This document shows positions 45,301-53,977 of a DNA stretch of 64,000 bases, in pieces. The stretch is taken from assembly GCF_000340215.1 (NCBI RefSeq), contig NW_006921537.1, positions 3,846,080-3,910,079 of the forward strand, read 5' to 3'. A program made the position numbers and the translations under genes. Under the pieces are notes generated by a model. That model was not told where the DNA came from. It did no database searches and worked only from the letters and a program-made list of their open reading frames with translations. Numbering within the stretch: position 1 is the stretch's first letter; each line of letters opens with the position of its first letter. This DNA is from Pseudocercospora fijiensis CIRAD86 (lineage: Eukaryota; Ascomycota; Dothideomycetes; Mycosphaerellales; Mycosphaerellaceae).

Positions 45301-48300
45301 CGTCTCGATGGCGTCGGTGTCCTCCTTGCGAGCAGCGCTTTCAGGAGTAGGCTCATCACTCTTGGATGCAGCTAGACTGACAACACTCTCTTGCAGCTCG
45401 CGAATCATGCTTTCCAATGCCGCAAGGTCGTCCTTGACTGTGATATGTTCTGGCATGGTCGACGCTTGATGTGCTGGCATATCTTGCATGGTTTGGTCCA
45501 TAGCCTCGATCTTGATCTGCAGTTGAGCAAGCAAGACCTCGACCTTCTCGAAGTCCTCACGATTGATGCCACTGCCAGCTGCGGTGGCAGGTGCTGGAGA
45601 TGCATCCTCAGCTCCGATGTCGCGTGTACGGCCAACAGCAGTGCCGTCTGCGAGTACTATCTCGCCGCCCTGAGGCGAGACAGGTCGACCATCACGGGAC
45701 GTCAATTTGTCCATTTCAGAGCGCAGCCCAGCAAGACCGTCTTTGAGCGTATCAAGAATCTCATAGTTTACGGTCTGGTCCAGTGGCTTGTCGAGAGTCT
45801 TGACAATGTCGCCCCGCAGGCTCTCCAGGCCCTCGTTGAGTGCGTCGAGGACTTGTGTATGGTGCTGCATGACGGTCTCAGGGTTGTCAAGCTTACGCTC
45901 GAGATGCGATCGAAGATCGTCAAGACCAAGGCGAACGGCGTCAAGAATCTCCTCCTTGTCGCCGCTGTGCACGACGCTGCTTGCGATTGAATTGCGGAGG
46001 TTCTCAAATTCTCCCCGAATAGCCTCCAGCTGCTCAATGGAGATACCCTGAGTCCCGTGCTTGGCGAGCGTCTCCTTGATCTCGTCAATACCTGCGCGAA
46101 CTGATTCCAAATCTTCGCTGTCTTCTCCAAGACTGCGTTCACTGCCGCTCCGCTCACTTCCAGCAGCAGGAACCACAGCGGATCCCAAAGTGTCCTTGAG
46201 TGCCTCGAGCTCTTGGCGTATAGCTGCAAGAGCTTCAGCGGAGGCGTCGCTTTGGTCGCTCAGCATCTGAGTGCGCAGATCATCCACAGTCTGCCTCACA
46301 GAGAGTGCGATGCCGTCCCTGTCGATGTCACTGATCATGGCGTGTATCGACTCCTTTAAGGTAGCAAGTTCCTCGCGAACGGTGAGAATGACTTCCTCGG
46401 TGGAGCTCATGGTGGAAGTGCTCAGCTCCGTGCCATTGAACTTGGCATGTAGCGCTCCCATACTGTCTTGAATGGACTCCACCAGCTCGCTCTTGTCGCT
46501 AGCGTGAGCGTTGAGGATGGCCGCCTTGAGCTGTTCAAATTCATCCTTCATCGCCTCGTTGAGATCATCATTAGAAGTAATGTCCTCGTTGCGGGCCTCG
46601 AGGTGGGCTTTGAGGTCATCAAATCCTTCTTTCAAAGCGATGACAACCGCGGTGGTCTGACCAGCATTGGAGTCTGCCACATCTCGGACTGAACCAGTGT
46701 TTTGAACGGCTTCGTGAAGGTGCTCGAACTCAGCCTTGATGTACTCTAGCATCTCTGCTCTTCCACTGTCGACGGAGGGACCTTCTGCGCAGAAGCCGCG
46801 GACGTCCTCTCTAAGCTGTTCGAGCCCGAGCTTGACCGTGTCGACAATCTCGTCCTTGCCTGTCACATCCTGGGCGCGATCGACGTATGTTTCGATCTCT
46901 GCACGCAAAGATTCCAGGCCGTCCTTGAGGGCGTCCAGTACTTGCTCGGTGTCGCGGCCATTTGCGGCGGAGTACTGCTTGAACTCGACGCGCATGTTCT
47001 CGATGAGCTCCTTCAATTGACCCAGGACTTGCTCACCAAGGTCGCCGAATGGGATGGTAGTGCCGTCCAAGCTAGCCTTGACTGCGTCGAAGAGATCTTC
47101 GCGACTAATTTCGATCTCACGCGGCGCTGCAGGTCCATGGTTCTCCATACCTGACTTTACTGCCTCAAATACAGCTGCTTGCATGACTTCATGGTTTGTT
47201 GTGTCTGCTGTAGGCGGTCTGAACTCCTCCAATGCTTGTCGTACATTGCCAAGAATGTCTTCTCGGAGGCGCTCGAGCTGCTCTGCTGGATAGGGGGCTT
47301 CGAAGTTCTTCAGCGCTTCTTGCATGACTTCGTACACATCGCCCTTGTCGATCTGGGCCGGCGAGGGTTCTGGCTGATTGCTTCGGTACTCTTCCAGGCC
47401 TTCCTTGAGGACAGCCAGGATCTCATCGCGCTCCAGACCAAATTGTTGAAGCTCGATATTCGGCTCGAAGTCCTTCAAACCATCCTTCACGGCGTCCAGC
47501 ACTGCATCACGATCCAGGCTGATATTCTCTTCTTCGGGCTTCTCGACGGACTTGTGGTGTTCATGCAAAGCGTGTTGTACTACTGCAAGCATGTCATCGT
47601 TGTTCGGCCCAGAACGTGCTACTGCCAGCTGCTTGAAAGTGTTGTCGTCTTGTTCGGCACGTTCTTTGAGCATGCTCGTCAGACTCTGCTTGAGCTCGGC
47701 GAGGCCGTCTTCCACAATCTGCTGCACTTGCTCGAGGTGCTCAGAGTCCTTGCTTTCATTAATCGACCTGTCCAGCGTGCCGGTCAACTGAGTCTCGCTG
47801 ATCTGGTCGAGCTTCCTGCCGAGCTCGCGGCCCATGCCCAGGACCTCCCCTCGAAGATCACGAACCAGACCTTTGGTTTCTGATGTAGTACCACCGGAGT
47901 GTGTGACGGAGTCCTTCAAACGCTGCAGCATCTTCATCACCTCGTCATCATTCGATCCGCGACGTGCTCCTGATTTGGCCTTGGGAGAATCGAAGTTCAA
48001 CTCAAGCTTAGGTGGTGTACTACCGATCGGCACCAAGGCTTGTGACTCCGACCTCTCGCGAATAAAAGCGGATAGCTCTTCCACCTTCTTCGCGGCTTCC
48101 TTGTTCTCCTTGCCGTTCTTCTCCAACAGCTCCGACAGAGTACCGAGCAGTCTGTCCTGGCCCTCCTTGGTGACCATCTCGCGAATGATCTTCTCGAGCA
48201 TGGCAACGCTGGCAACTCCTTCGACTGAGTATGGAGAGGGCGAATCACAGCGATCCATCTCCAAAAAGCTGTGCGCGCTAGCTGCTCGTGGCAGGCCAAA

Positions 48301-49230
48301 GTTCTTGGCCACTGATGGAGGAGAGGTAAAAGCTTTGTTATCCAGGAATTGGCTATGGCTCATACTACGCTCGGTTCGAGCAGCGGCAAACGGAGGTGGC
48401 CCTAACAGGCCCGCTGGCCCCGAGACTGATTGTGCCAGCTCCTTCAGGCTTTTGCGAATGTCTTCGTCTCGCGAGTTCGTAGCTTCCTTGAGAGTTAGCA
48501 AGTCAGTCGCATTATCCTTACTGCGCCTGCTCAGTTGCGACATCTCCTTTTGCAGATTGGTGGCGATGGTGGTGAGATTCAGCAATTGCCTGGAGAAGTC
48601 ATAGTTGGTGTGCACTCTCGTGCCGCCTGGAGTGGTGGACGCGTTCACCATGTCGGCAAAGGGAGGCGGATCCGGCAGCTGCATCGTCTGAAGTGCCAAC
48701 ATGGTGGCTGATGGGGGAGTATTCTCGCCCAGAATCGATCGTGGTGGGAGTCGCGTCGTCGGGCGCTGGGTGGGCGTTTGCTTGCTCGGTTCTCGCTCCA
48801 GTGGTGTCGATGTGTCTGAGCGGTTCGGGGTGGGTGACACGTGGTCGACACTGTTCACGCGGCTGTATGCGGGCATATACGAGCTCCGCGATGTCGGTCT
48901 TTCTGGCGAGCGATCTGGGGATCGGTTTTCAAGGTAGCTCCTCAGGTCCTTGACGGGGCTGGTCTGCAACGACTGCATGCGCTTGTGGTGGGCGCCCTTG
49001 ACCAGAGTCCGCTCAGGCAGAGCATCGCTGTTCCGGTTGCTGGTGTATGAGGAAATGGGAGCACTCTCGCGCGCCTTCTCGACCATCTGCTTGGCCGCGG
49101 CGGCAATACCGGCGGATGTGTTCGCCTTGGTGGTGGGCGTGTCGACCGATGGGTTCAGTGGGAGCGGCGGCGGTGCGCGGGCTGGGTCGGAGCTGTCCCA
49201 CCTGCGTTTGATGGCCGTCAGCAAAGTCAT
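42361..49230 (-). CDS. Giant coiled-coil protein with tandem 27-28-residue repeats
   Basis: One uninterrupted 2289-aa frame. Residues 1-250 are Pro/Ser/Arg-rich and disordered. From about 544 to 1170 I count roughly 22 degenerate repeats of 27-28 residues around an (I/V)LDAxKxGLExLRxE core. A second, longer unit with Asp-Leu-x-x-Leu and Val-x-x-Leu spacing follows to about 1480. Residues about 1480-1960 are heptad-rich coiled coil, ending in MLEGVMNQSRMLLL. The C-terminal 330 residues are low-complexity, with GSYLTGSYLTGSD-type repeats. No ATPase or motor motif is present, despite 'chromosome segregation ATPase' labels often given to such proteins. A scaffold or tether (septal pore, Woronin body, spindle pole) is a guess. 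It shares a divergent promoter with DIM1. Confidence 0.85.
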   Translation of the reverse strand: MTLLTAIKRRWDSSDPARAPPPLPLNPSVDTPTTKANTSAGIAAAAKQMVEKARESAPISSYTSNRNSDALPERTLVKGAHHKRMQSLQTSPVKDLRSYLENRSPDRSPERPTSRSSYMPAYSRVNSVDHVSPTPNRSDTSTPLEREPSKQTPTQRPTTRLPPRSILGENTPPSATMLALQTMQLPDPPPFADMVNASTTPGGTRVHTNYDFSRQLLNLTTIATNLQKEMSQLSRRSKDNATDLLTLKEATNSRDEDIRKSLKELAQSVSGPAGLLGPPPFAAARTERSMSHSQFLDNKAFTSPPSVAKNFGLPRAASAHSFLEMDRCDSPSPYSVEGVASVAMLEKIIREMVTKEGQDRLLGTLSELLEKNGKENKEAAKKVEELSAFIRERSESQALVPIGSTPPKLELNFDSPKAKSGARRGSNDDEVMKMLQRLKDSVTHSGGTTSETKGLVRDLRGEVLGMGRELGRKLDQISETQLTGTLDRSINESKDSEHLEQVQQIVEDGLAELKQSLTSMLKERAEQDDNTFKQLAVARSGPNNDDMLAVVQHALHEHHKSVEKPEEENISLDRDAVLDAVKDGLKDFEPNIELQQFGLERDEILAVLKEGLEEYRSNQPEPSPAQIDKGDVYEVMQEALKNFEAPYPAEQLERLREDILGNVRQALEEFRPPTADTTNHEVMQAAVFEAVKSGMENHGPAAPREIEISREDLFDAVKASLDGTTIPFGDLGEQVLGQLKELIENMRVEFKQYSAANGRDTEQVLDALKDGLESLRAEIETYVDRAQDVTGKDEIVDTVKLGLEQLREDVRGFCAEGPSVDSGRAEMLEYIKAEFEHLHEAVQNTGSVRDVADSNAGQTTAVVIALKEGFDDLKAHLEARNEDITSNDDLNEAMKDEFEQLKAAILNAHASDKSELVESIQDSMGALHAKFNGTELSTSTMSSTEEVILTVREELATLKESIHAMISDIDRDGIALSVRQTVDDLRTQMLSDQSDASAEALAAIRQELEALKDTLGSAVVPAAGSERSGSERSLGEDSEDLESVRAGIDEIKETLAKHGTQGISIEQLEAIRGEFENLRNSIASSVVHSGDKEEILDAVRLGLDDLRSHLERKLDNPETVMQHHTQVLDALNEGLESLRGDIVKTLDKPLDQTVNYEILDTLKDGLAGLRSEMDKLTSRDGRPVSPQGGEIVLADGTAVGRTRDIGAEDASPAPATAAGSGINREDFEKVEVLLAQLQIKIEAMDQTMQDMPAHQASTMPEHITVKDDLAALESMIRELQESVVSLAASKSDEPTPESAARKEDTDAIETLLRNTKAQIEELVLPDPEKTASKEHLEEVQTAVRMAHDALDSLVEKLDTSVATKTDVAVVEVLATDTKALLEELKERHASAEEKPEFVTKADLDVLGVICTEIKTTVNEMTLPDVETMPTKSDIEQLQGLISDFRESHDKMRDSYETDIAVTAKAFDDRKKEFDDTVAQIEEVKTLLTEVKVELMDKVSDGEVGINTLGETLKGIEERSNNEDVIAEVKDVMEKLKEEFERAHSSIEAIKVDHAASTESSLEKQSEHKTGIVTELGEKLDGLFDGMMSKYDDAQTAAEEKAKTMEEKAAQQQELLDSTKSMADDLKLSIDTLGATLTAFMGDLPAQVEKMTEESKTVFAQVESTHNKLEETSEALKGEHTATRDEVSRVLAAVDVVQTDMSEHHPRVIVALEEVRAIINQHYEHSKQASTAREEQAQAVKDLHDALKAGFEESKTHHADSFRTHQEEMQRAIPGLLPPPVEAAAPVEKYDDAAVHEKLDKLMGHVQEASERSTQLERLEQIHEKVMATAAEISAFVITQNKQIEDVHESKEKEAEEIALLLERRLERKDQLEADITVLNEEKETLHAMVEQLKAEKEALAAQKARLNADVSSMETALHIRREELHDMDIKAAAIERRMLEGVMNQSRMLLLAKTPKATSPQKKKPQGRDLRVPSSASAVSAQTVTSTVPPLQANHALAMKTRPGLARNGAMPNTAERRIVSLNQINHNVPNGASAFTSAKPLSALNNVKRSHSVKQNFARQPSWSHQKRAASLAEANKENETLSEEDESEHQMETPSEADTTRRQSYLSGTDSYANGSYLDGEREDVTPMSEDGGRQSGYAASDATFDTGSYLTGSYLTGSDIDQRTSLGGSSAAADLGAEREDEDTLSILPRSELSTVAEQTEPTSSVGRMDSVRTVDTTGTLESEVSSVAPLQATSSEIEAAVQEVMREELDRKELQRIYAPPSDSGLGTDCPTATGSHGGAEEYFK

Positions 49231-49833
49231 CCTCGCCCCTCCATCCCGTGAAGTCCTGTATCATGCCGAGTCGTGTGTACGGCGCGTGTGCATCAACCAT
49301 CGCATTGTATGGCGGAGGACTCACATGGGGACGCTCGCCCGTCCGCTGCTCTCGCTCCAGGAATGCTGATGCCGGGAGTCTCGCTCGCGAGAGCTTTCCC
49401 GGTCGTAGCTCGACATTGTATGCTACTCGAGCCGAATCGTGGAATGCGCGTGTCTGGAATGCGATCGGAGACACCGGATACAATCCCACTCCCCATCCAA
49501 ACCAAAGCTGTACAATTTCCCTCCTCGGACCAGAATGGAGGTGGAGATCTAGAGCGAAGGTGGACGGCAGAGTCAGACGTGGGAGCGTTGCACGGAACCA
49601 AAAAGCCGCATGAATCTGTCAGAGTGTCTGTCCCAGAGCGGACGACGGTCGACCATGCGGCGCTTCAAAACAATGCGCTGGCTGCACACCTCGCCCTAGC
49701 AACCGGGTGAAGCCGCGCTTGTGCACGCCGAGTCAGCATCGACCCTGCATCTCCAAAAGAATTTCGATATCGATAGCAGTGCACTCACGCTCTGCTCTCG
49801 TATTCCACCGCCGCCGCCGCCGCCGCCGCCGCC
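49231..49833. promoter_or_regulatory. Divergent promoter, coiled-coil gene / DIM1
   Basis: Six hundred base pairs between two divergently transcribed genes. The DIM1 side ends in a CCG microsatellite reaching the ATG. Overlapping ORFs here lack domains. No TATA box was seen, as expected for a housekeeping gene. Confidence 0.4.
49808..49833. repeat. CCG trinucleotide repeat abutting the DIM1 ATG
   Basis: Eight CCG units plus CC run directly into the start codon, so the Kozak context (GCCGCCATG) is itself part of the repeat. It lies in the presumed 5' UTR. Confidence 0.95.
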
Positions 49834-50985
49834 ATGCCCAAGTCCGCGCGCAAAAACAGCAATGGCATCACAAAATCCGACCCCTACGCCGGAGCTTCAT
49901 CGCGCAAAGCCAAGGCTGGAGCCATCAAGAACAACGTCTTTCGCATGAACACAGACCTCGGCCAGCACATTCTGAAAAATCCAGGTGTGGCTCAAGCAAT
50001 TGTCGACAAGGCAGATGTCAAGCAGTCGGATGTAGTGTTGGAGATCGGCCCGGGTACGGGGAATCTGACAGCGCGCATACTGGAAAAGGCAAAGAAAGTT
50101 GTTGCAGTGGAGATGGATCCTCGCATGGCTTCAGAAATCACCAAGCGCTTCCAAGGCACACCCGCAGCGAAGAGATTGGACTTGATTCTGGGGGATGTGA
50201 TCAAGATGGAGAAGCTCCCATACTTTGACGTTTGCATATCAAATACGCCCTACCAGATCTCCTCACCACTCACATTCAAGCTTCTGGCTACATCTCCCTC
50301 ACCGCGCTCGTGCGTACTCATGTTTCAACGAGAATTTGCCATGCGACTGTTCGCGAAACCGGGCGACAAGCTGTACTCGCGATTGAGTGTGAACTGTCAA
50401 ATGTGGGCGAAAGTGGATCATGTCATGAAAGTCGGCAAGAACAACTTCAACCCACCACCACAAGTCGAATCGAACGTCGTGCGAATCTCGCCGAAGAATC
50501 CTCGCCCACAAATCAGCTACGACGAGTGGGATGGCTTGCTCAGAGTCTGCTTCGTGAGGAAGAACCGAGTGCTGAGAAGTGCCTTCATTGGCACGAATAC
50601 CGTCATGGCTATGCTCGAGTCGAATTACCGCACTTTCTGCGCTCAGAACGACATACCTCTCGACGAAGGCCCTCTAGAAGGCGGCGATGAAGATATGGAC
50701 GTCGATGCAGCTGCGGAAAACGAGGAAGAGGATATCATGATGGATATGGACGAAGACGATGATCTACCAGACTTCTTCAAGGAAGAGGCAGAGAAGAAGG
50801 CGAAAAAGCTCGCAGACAATCCAAATCGAAAGAGGAAAGGCAAGGTTGCGGAACTGGTGAGATCAAAGGTGAAAAAGGTACTCGAGGAGAACAATCTCGC
50901 CGAAAAGCGCGCTCGAATGTGCGATGAAGGAGATTTCCTGAAAATGCTGTACGGCTTCAACCAGGAAGGCATCCATTTTGCATAA
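49834..50985 (+). CDS. DIM1: 18S rRNA dimethyladenosine transferase DIM1
   Basis: A single 383-aa exon. A basic N-terminal tail precedes [15 protein letters not shown], then the SAM-binding [10 protein letters not shown], the acidic VEMDPRM, LGDVIKM, and the catalytic [25 protein letters not shown] and [13 protein letters not shown] complete the KsgA/Dim1 pattern. It dimethylates the two adjacent adenosines in the 3'-terminal helix of 18S rRNA and is needed for pre-rRNA processing in the nucleolus. An Asp/Glu/Met-rich insert (about 287-312) and a Lys-rich stretch interrupt the C-terminal domain, longer than in yeast. Start chosen at the only ATG before the conserved block. Confidence 0.96.
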   Translation: MPKSARKNSNGITKSDPYAGASSRKAKAGAIKNNVFRMNTDLGQHILKNPGVAQAIVDKADVKQSDVVLEIGPGTGNLTARILEKAKKVVAVEMDPRMASEITKRFQGTPAAKRLDLILGDVIKMEKLPYFDVCISNTPYQISSPLTFKLLATSPSPRSCVLMFQREFAMRLFAKPGDKLYSRLSVNCQMWAKVDHVMKVGKNNFNPPPQVESNVVRISPKNPRPQISYDEWDGLLRVCFVRKNRVLRSAFIGTNTVMAMLESNYRTFCAQNDIPLDEGPLEGGDEDMDVDAAAENEEEDIMMDMDEDDDLPDFFKEEAEKKAKKLADNPNRKRKGKVAELVRSKVKKVLEENNLAEKRARMCDEGDFLKMLYGFNQEGIHFA

Positions 50986-52903
50986 ATGGCGAGCAAAGAT
51001 GTACGTTACGGCACGGACAATGAGCAGCATGATTATGATACCCAAATGACTTCAACTTCCCCGTCTCTAACATTCCGTCTCTAGCCCTCAGGAACGATTG
51101 GAGCCCACATGTCAGTAATCATAACCTCCAATAGAAGCTGATCCCCAGATCAGTCGTGTCGGAAGCACTGTGCTTGGTTTAGGACAGGATACCGATACTT
51201 GGGTGGGCCAGCTGTTCATAAGACAGCGTTCCTACTCCGGTATCGATGATGAGGGCTTCGCCATCCTTCCTGACAGGCTAATCGCTACGCAGTGCCTGAA
51301 CTTTCCATGGCGGAATTTGTTCCGTGGGCCAACGTTGGCTGCTCCAGCCGGGCCAAGCATCGCCGCATTTCTGATGGCAAACGGTTGACAGGGCCGGATG
51401 CTTTCGACTTCACGCCAGAGTTTGGACCCGATATGTGTAGAACTACCAAATGCCGCGGTGGGCCCGCAGGACGATATCTTCCCGGTCTACGGCACTCGTC
51501 GACCGTCGTTTCGGCAGCACGCTCAAGCCGATTTTGAACGTGGATGCCGAAAGACCAACACCTTCTGACTTCTCGATCGCCGGCATGCTTACCATATGCC
51601 CCGGGGATGACCCTGTGCCAGATACAGGACACCTCGCTGTCGAAGAGGCGCTCGCTTCACAACAAGTATCATCAAGAATATACAACATACATGCGCAGTC
51701 GGGGGGGCCACGGCGGATCAAGGTATGGCATACGGGTCCAATGCTTGACCCAAAGGACACGGTGGGCTCGAGCGTGGCATATTTGCCGTGGGGTCACCCA
51801 AGAAACGGCTGAAGTTCTCTACTGCTCATCAGAGCACTTCATCCAACATGCTAGAGCCCGCGGATAAAGTTAAACAGCCAATCGTGATCAAGCAAGCAAG
51901 AATTTTTTTCACCGACAGCGCATATCAGACCGTTGAAAGCTTTGCCGATTGTAGGAACAGAGTCGATATCCGTTGACAAACTCTTGGCTGCTCTAGAGTA
52001 TATTCGATCGGAAGATCTCCATTGATCTTCACAACAGCTTTATTAACACTTTGCATTTCATCTCAATCTGCCACTGTGATGGATGGCTGCCAGCACCTTC
52101 TTTGTGCTGGACTCCTGGCAGCTGGCCCCGGTCAACCAGCCTCACGATGTTATCATGAAGCAAGATCAAAAGCCCAGACCATTCCACGCGCTCATCTGGT
52201 CAATGCCTTGAAAAATCTTAACTACCAAGCCAGGCCGTATGTCGTTTCACAAAACAACCGCAGCCACTCCACACATCTCATAGCAATGCATCAACCCCTC
52301 CATCGACCTCTTCTGGAGAGCAAGGACGTACAATCACGCTCTGCTGGCGATTGGTCCAGCGATAGGCTCAGCCTGTGGCCAGATGTGCGGCGGCCCATGG
52401 AGCTTACTCGGGCACCTGATGGAGTGCCATGGAAAGAAGTGGCGACGTGGATGATTGCAATCTCTTGAAAAGTGATGCGCTGCACCGCAGGATTCATGTA
52501 ATTGATAAAACTACCTTCCTTCCGTTGCCCTCAAGATGAAATCAATAATCTCCCGCTGGAACCATGGGAGGTACGTCTCCGCCGCCCACTGCATCAAAAC
52601 TTGCAAGCTAGCAACAATCTGATAGCACCGAGTAGAGACTCTGTCGATCGAAAAGTGACCACAGTTGCAGAGCGTCTGCAGCGTCGACAAAGCTTTCGAT
52701 TGGTAAAATAACGTGTATCGGCGTTAGAGTAGAACGTACAACGTCGCTTCCATGATCAACCAACAAACAGCCTGCTTCTCCATATACAAACTCATCATGG
52801 ACTTAACCATAGAATCCGTTTAGGGGATTCGCGATCTGTTTACGGCTAGAAGTTTCCGAAACAACAACAGCAAACCAACCCCCAAAAACTATACACATTC
52901 ATT
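50986..52903. other. Gene-free region of about 1.9 kb
   Basis: No supported gene. Overlapping frames at 51285-51867 and 52022-52468 are open on both strands, but show no motifs, signal peptide or good splice sites. Decayed coding sequence is possible. Composition is normal, so it precedes the RIP-affected zone. Confidence 0.4.
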
Positions 52904-53383
52904 CTATTCCATATTATTATACCTCATTTCGATATTAAAGTACCCGCCTATAGGGACCTGGTGAGGCCACCAACGGCTTAAAGTTGTCCTCGGATTGACG
53001 GGTATGTTGCTGAAATAAGAATTGTTGTCAATGTGCATCGTTACATGATAGCACGAAGGATTGTTGAGTTCAAGTTGGACACCCGTACGTTGAGTCCCTC
53101 CGACATATTGGACTCGTTGAGGGTCCTGGACAGTAATTGTCACCTCGTCTTCAAATCCTACCGATGAACCTTGGGAGTTCTCCAGTTGGCCTGCTTCTTC
53201 GTTCATAGGGACGACCTGGCAATGTGGTCGCGTTTGTCTTGCTTCGAAAACGCTGCCAGGGGTGACTTCGGATTCTGTAGGATCTCTCGGCAGGAAGCGG
53301 ACCAGTGCATTGCTTTCAGTCGGTAGAGCAGTGGATAGAGCAAGCAGAGCTGCTAGTTGACAGAGCAAGCGGAGAGATACCAT
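52904..53383 (-). CDS. Predicted secreted protein, 159 aa, next to the transposon nest
   Basis: A single exon with a clear N-terminal signal peptide (MVSLRLLCQLAALLALSTALP). The mature part is about 138 residues with two cysteines (HCQVVP and PSCYHV) that could pair. Its second half (about 90-159) looks like a beta-rich domain with aromatic pairs (RWWPHQVPIGGYFNIEMRY). A PRD segment near 33-35 may be a pro-peptide boundary. A TATATAA lies 101 bp upstream on the coding strand (53484-53490), which supports a real promoter. No family is recognised. Size, secretion and position beside RIP-damaged repeats fit an effector-like protein, but this is inference. Confidence 0.72.
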   Translation of the reverse strand: MVSLRLLCQLAALLALSTALPTESNALVRFLPRDPTESEVTPGSVFEARQTRPHCQVVPMNEEAGQLENSQGSSVGFEDEVTITVQDPQRVQYVGGTQRTGVQLELNNPSCYHVTMHIDNNSYFSNIPVNPRTTLSRWWPHQVPIGGYFNIEMRYNNME

Positions 53384-53795
53384 TTTTTCCGTAGCTTGAT
53401 GGAGGGATTGATCGTCGATGTGTGTCCTTGGGAGCCCTGATATTCGTAGGTACTATTTCGAGCTGGCGAGGGACGCACGTCTGTTATATAACGAGCGAGA
53501 AAAGTTCTACTAAGTCTGGAGGATTTCAAGTGCCGAGACTAACCTGCTAGATGTATTGAAAGATCTACAGCGTCTGAGTATATCGGAGTGAAAGTGACTA
53601 GGCGTGGACCGCTGAATGGCAAGTTGCTATTCGCTGTAATCCTTACTTCTCAAGGATTTGGGGAAGACCTGCTTTCAACTCCGATGTGCTCAGACGCTGT
53701 CACGCGTCGCTGTGCTACGTTACAGTGGTATCGTAGGTGAATGAAAGAGTTAAGGTTCTCGAGGGGACCCATTCAAACGCTGTATAGACCCCTGT
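53384..53795. promoter_or_regulatory. Upstream region of the secreted protein, ending at the Copia insertion
   Basis: This contains the TATATAA at 53484-53490 for the minus-strand gene. The last five bases (CCTGT, 53791-53795) are the left copy of the Copia target-site duplication. No other coding signal was found. Confidence 0.5.
53791..53795. repeat. Target-site duplication, left copy (CCTGT)
   Basis: CCTGT directly precedes the left LTR and is repeated at 60463-60467 directly after the right LTR. A five-base duplication is standard for Copia integrase and confirms both element ends. Confidence 0.9.
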
Positions 53796-53977
53796 TGTTG
53801 TGAATCGTGCTAGGGATGCAACTAATCATCGGATTGACAACTATGTAACTGTACAAAGAAGAATTAGGAGCCTGCTATAGAAACTGTAGTTAATATACCT
53901 ATTATATGTCCTTCCTCTTAGTATAGGTCAGCTAATAGTATCAGCTGACTAGCATATTACCTAACTGAACTACAATA
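53796..53977 (-). repeat. Left LTR of the Copia element (3' LTR of the minus-strand element)
   Basis: It is 182 bp, beginning TGTTGTGAATC on the plus strand. It aligns without gaps to the right LTR, and every difference I see is a transition. The terminal TG is intact here, while the right copy reads TA at the same position. Confidence 0.92.

Noticed and set aside
51285..51867. Overlapping ORFs in the 1.9-kb spacer
   Set aside because: Open on both strands with no motif or conserved block. I could not support either strand as coding.
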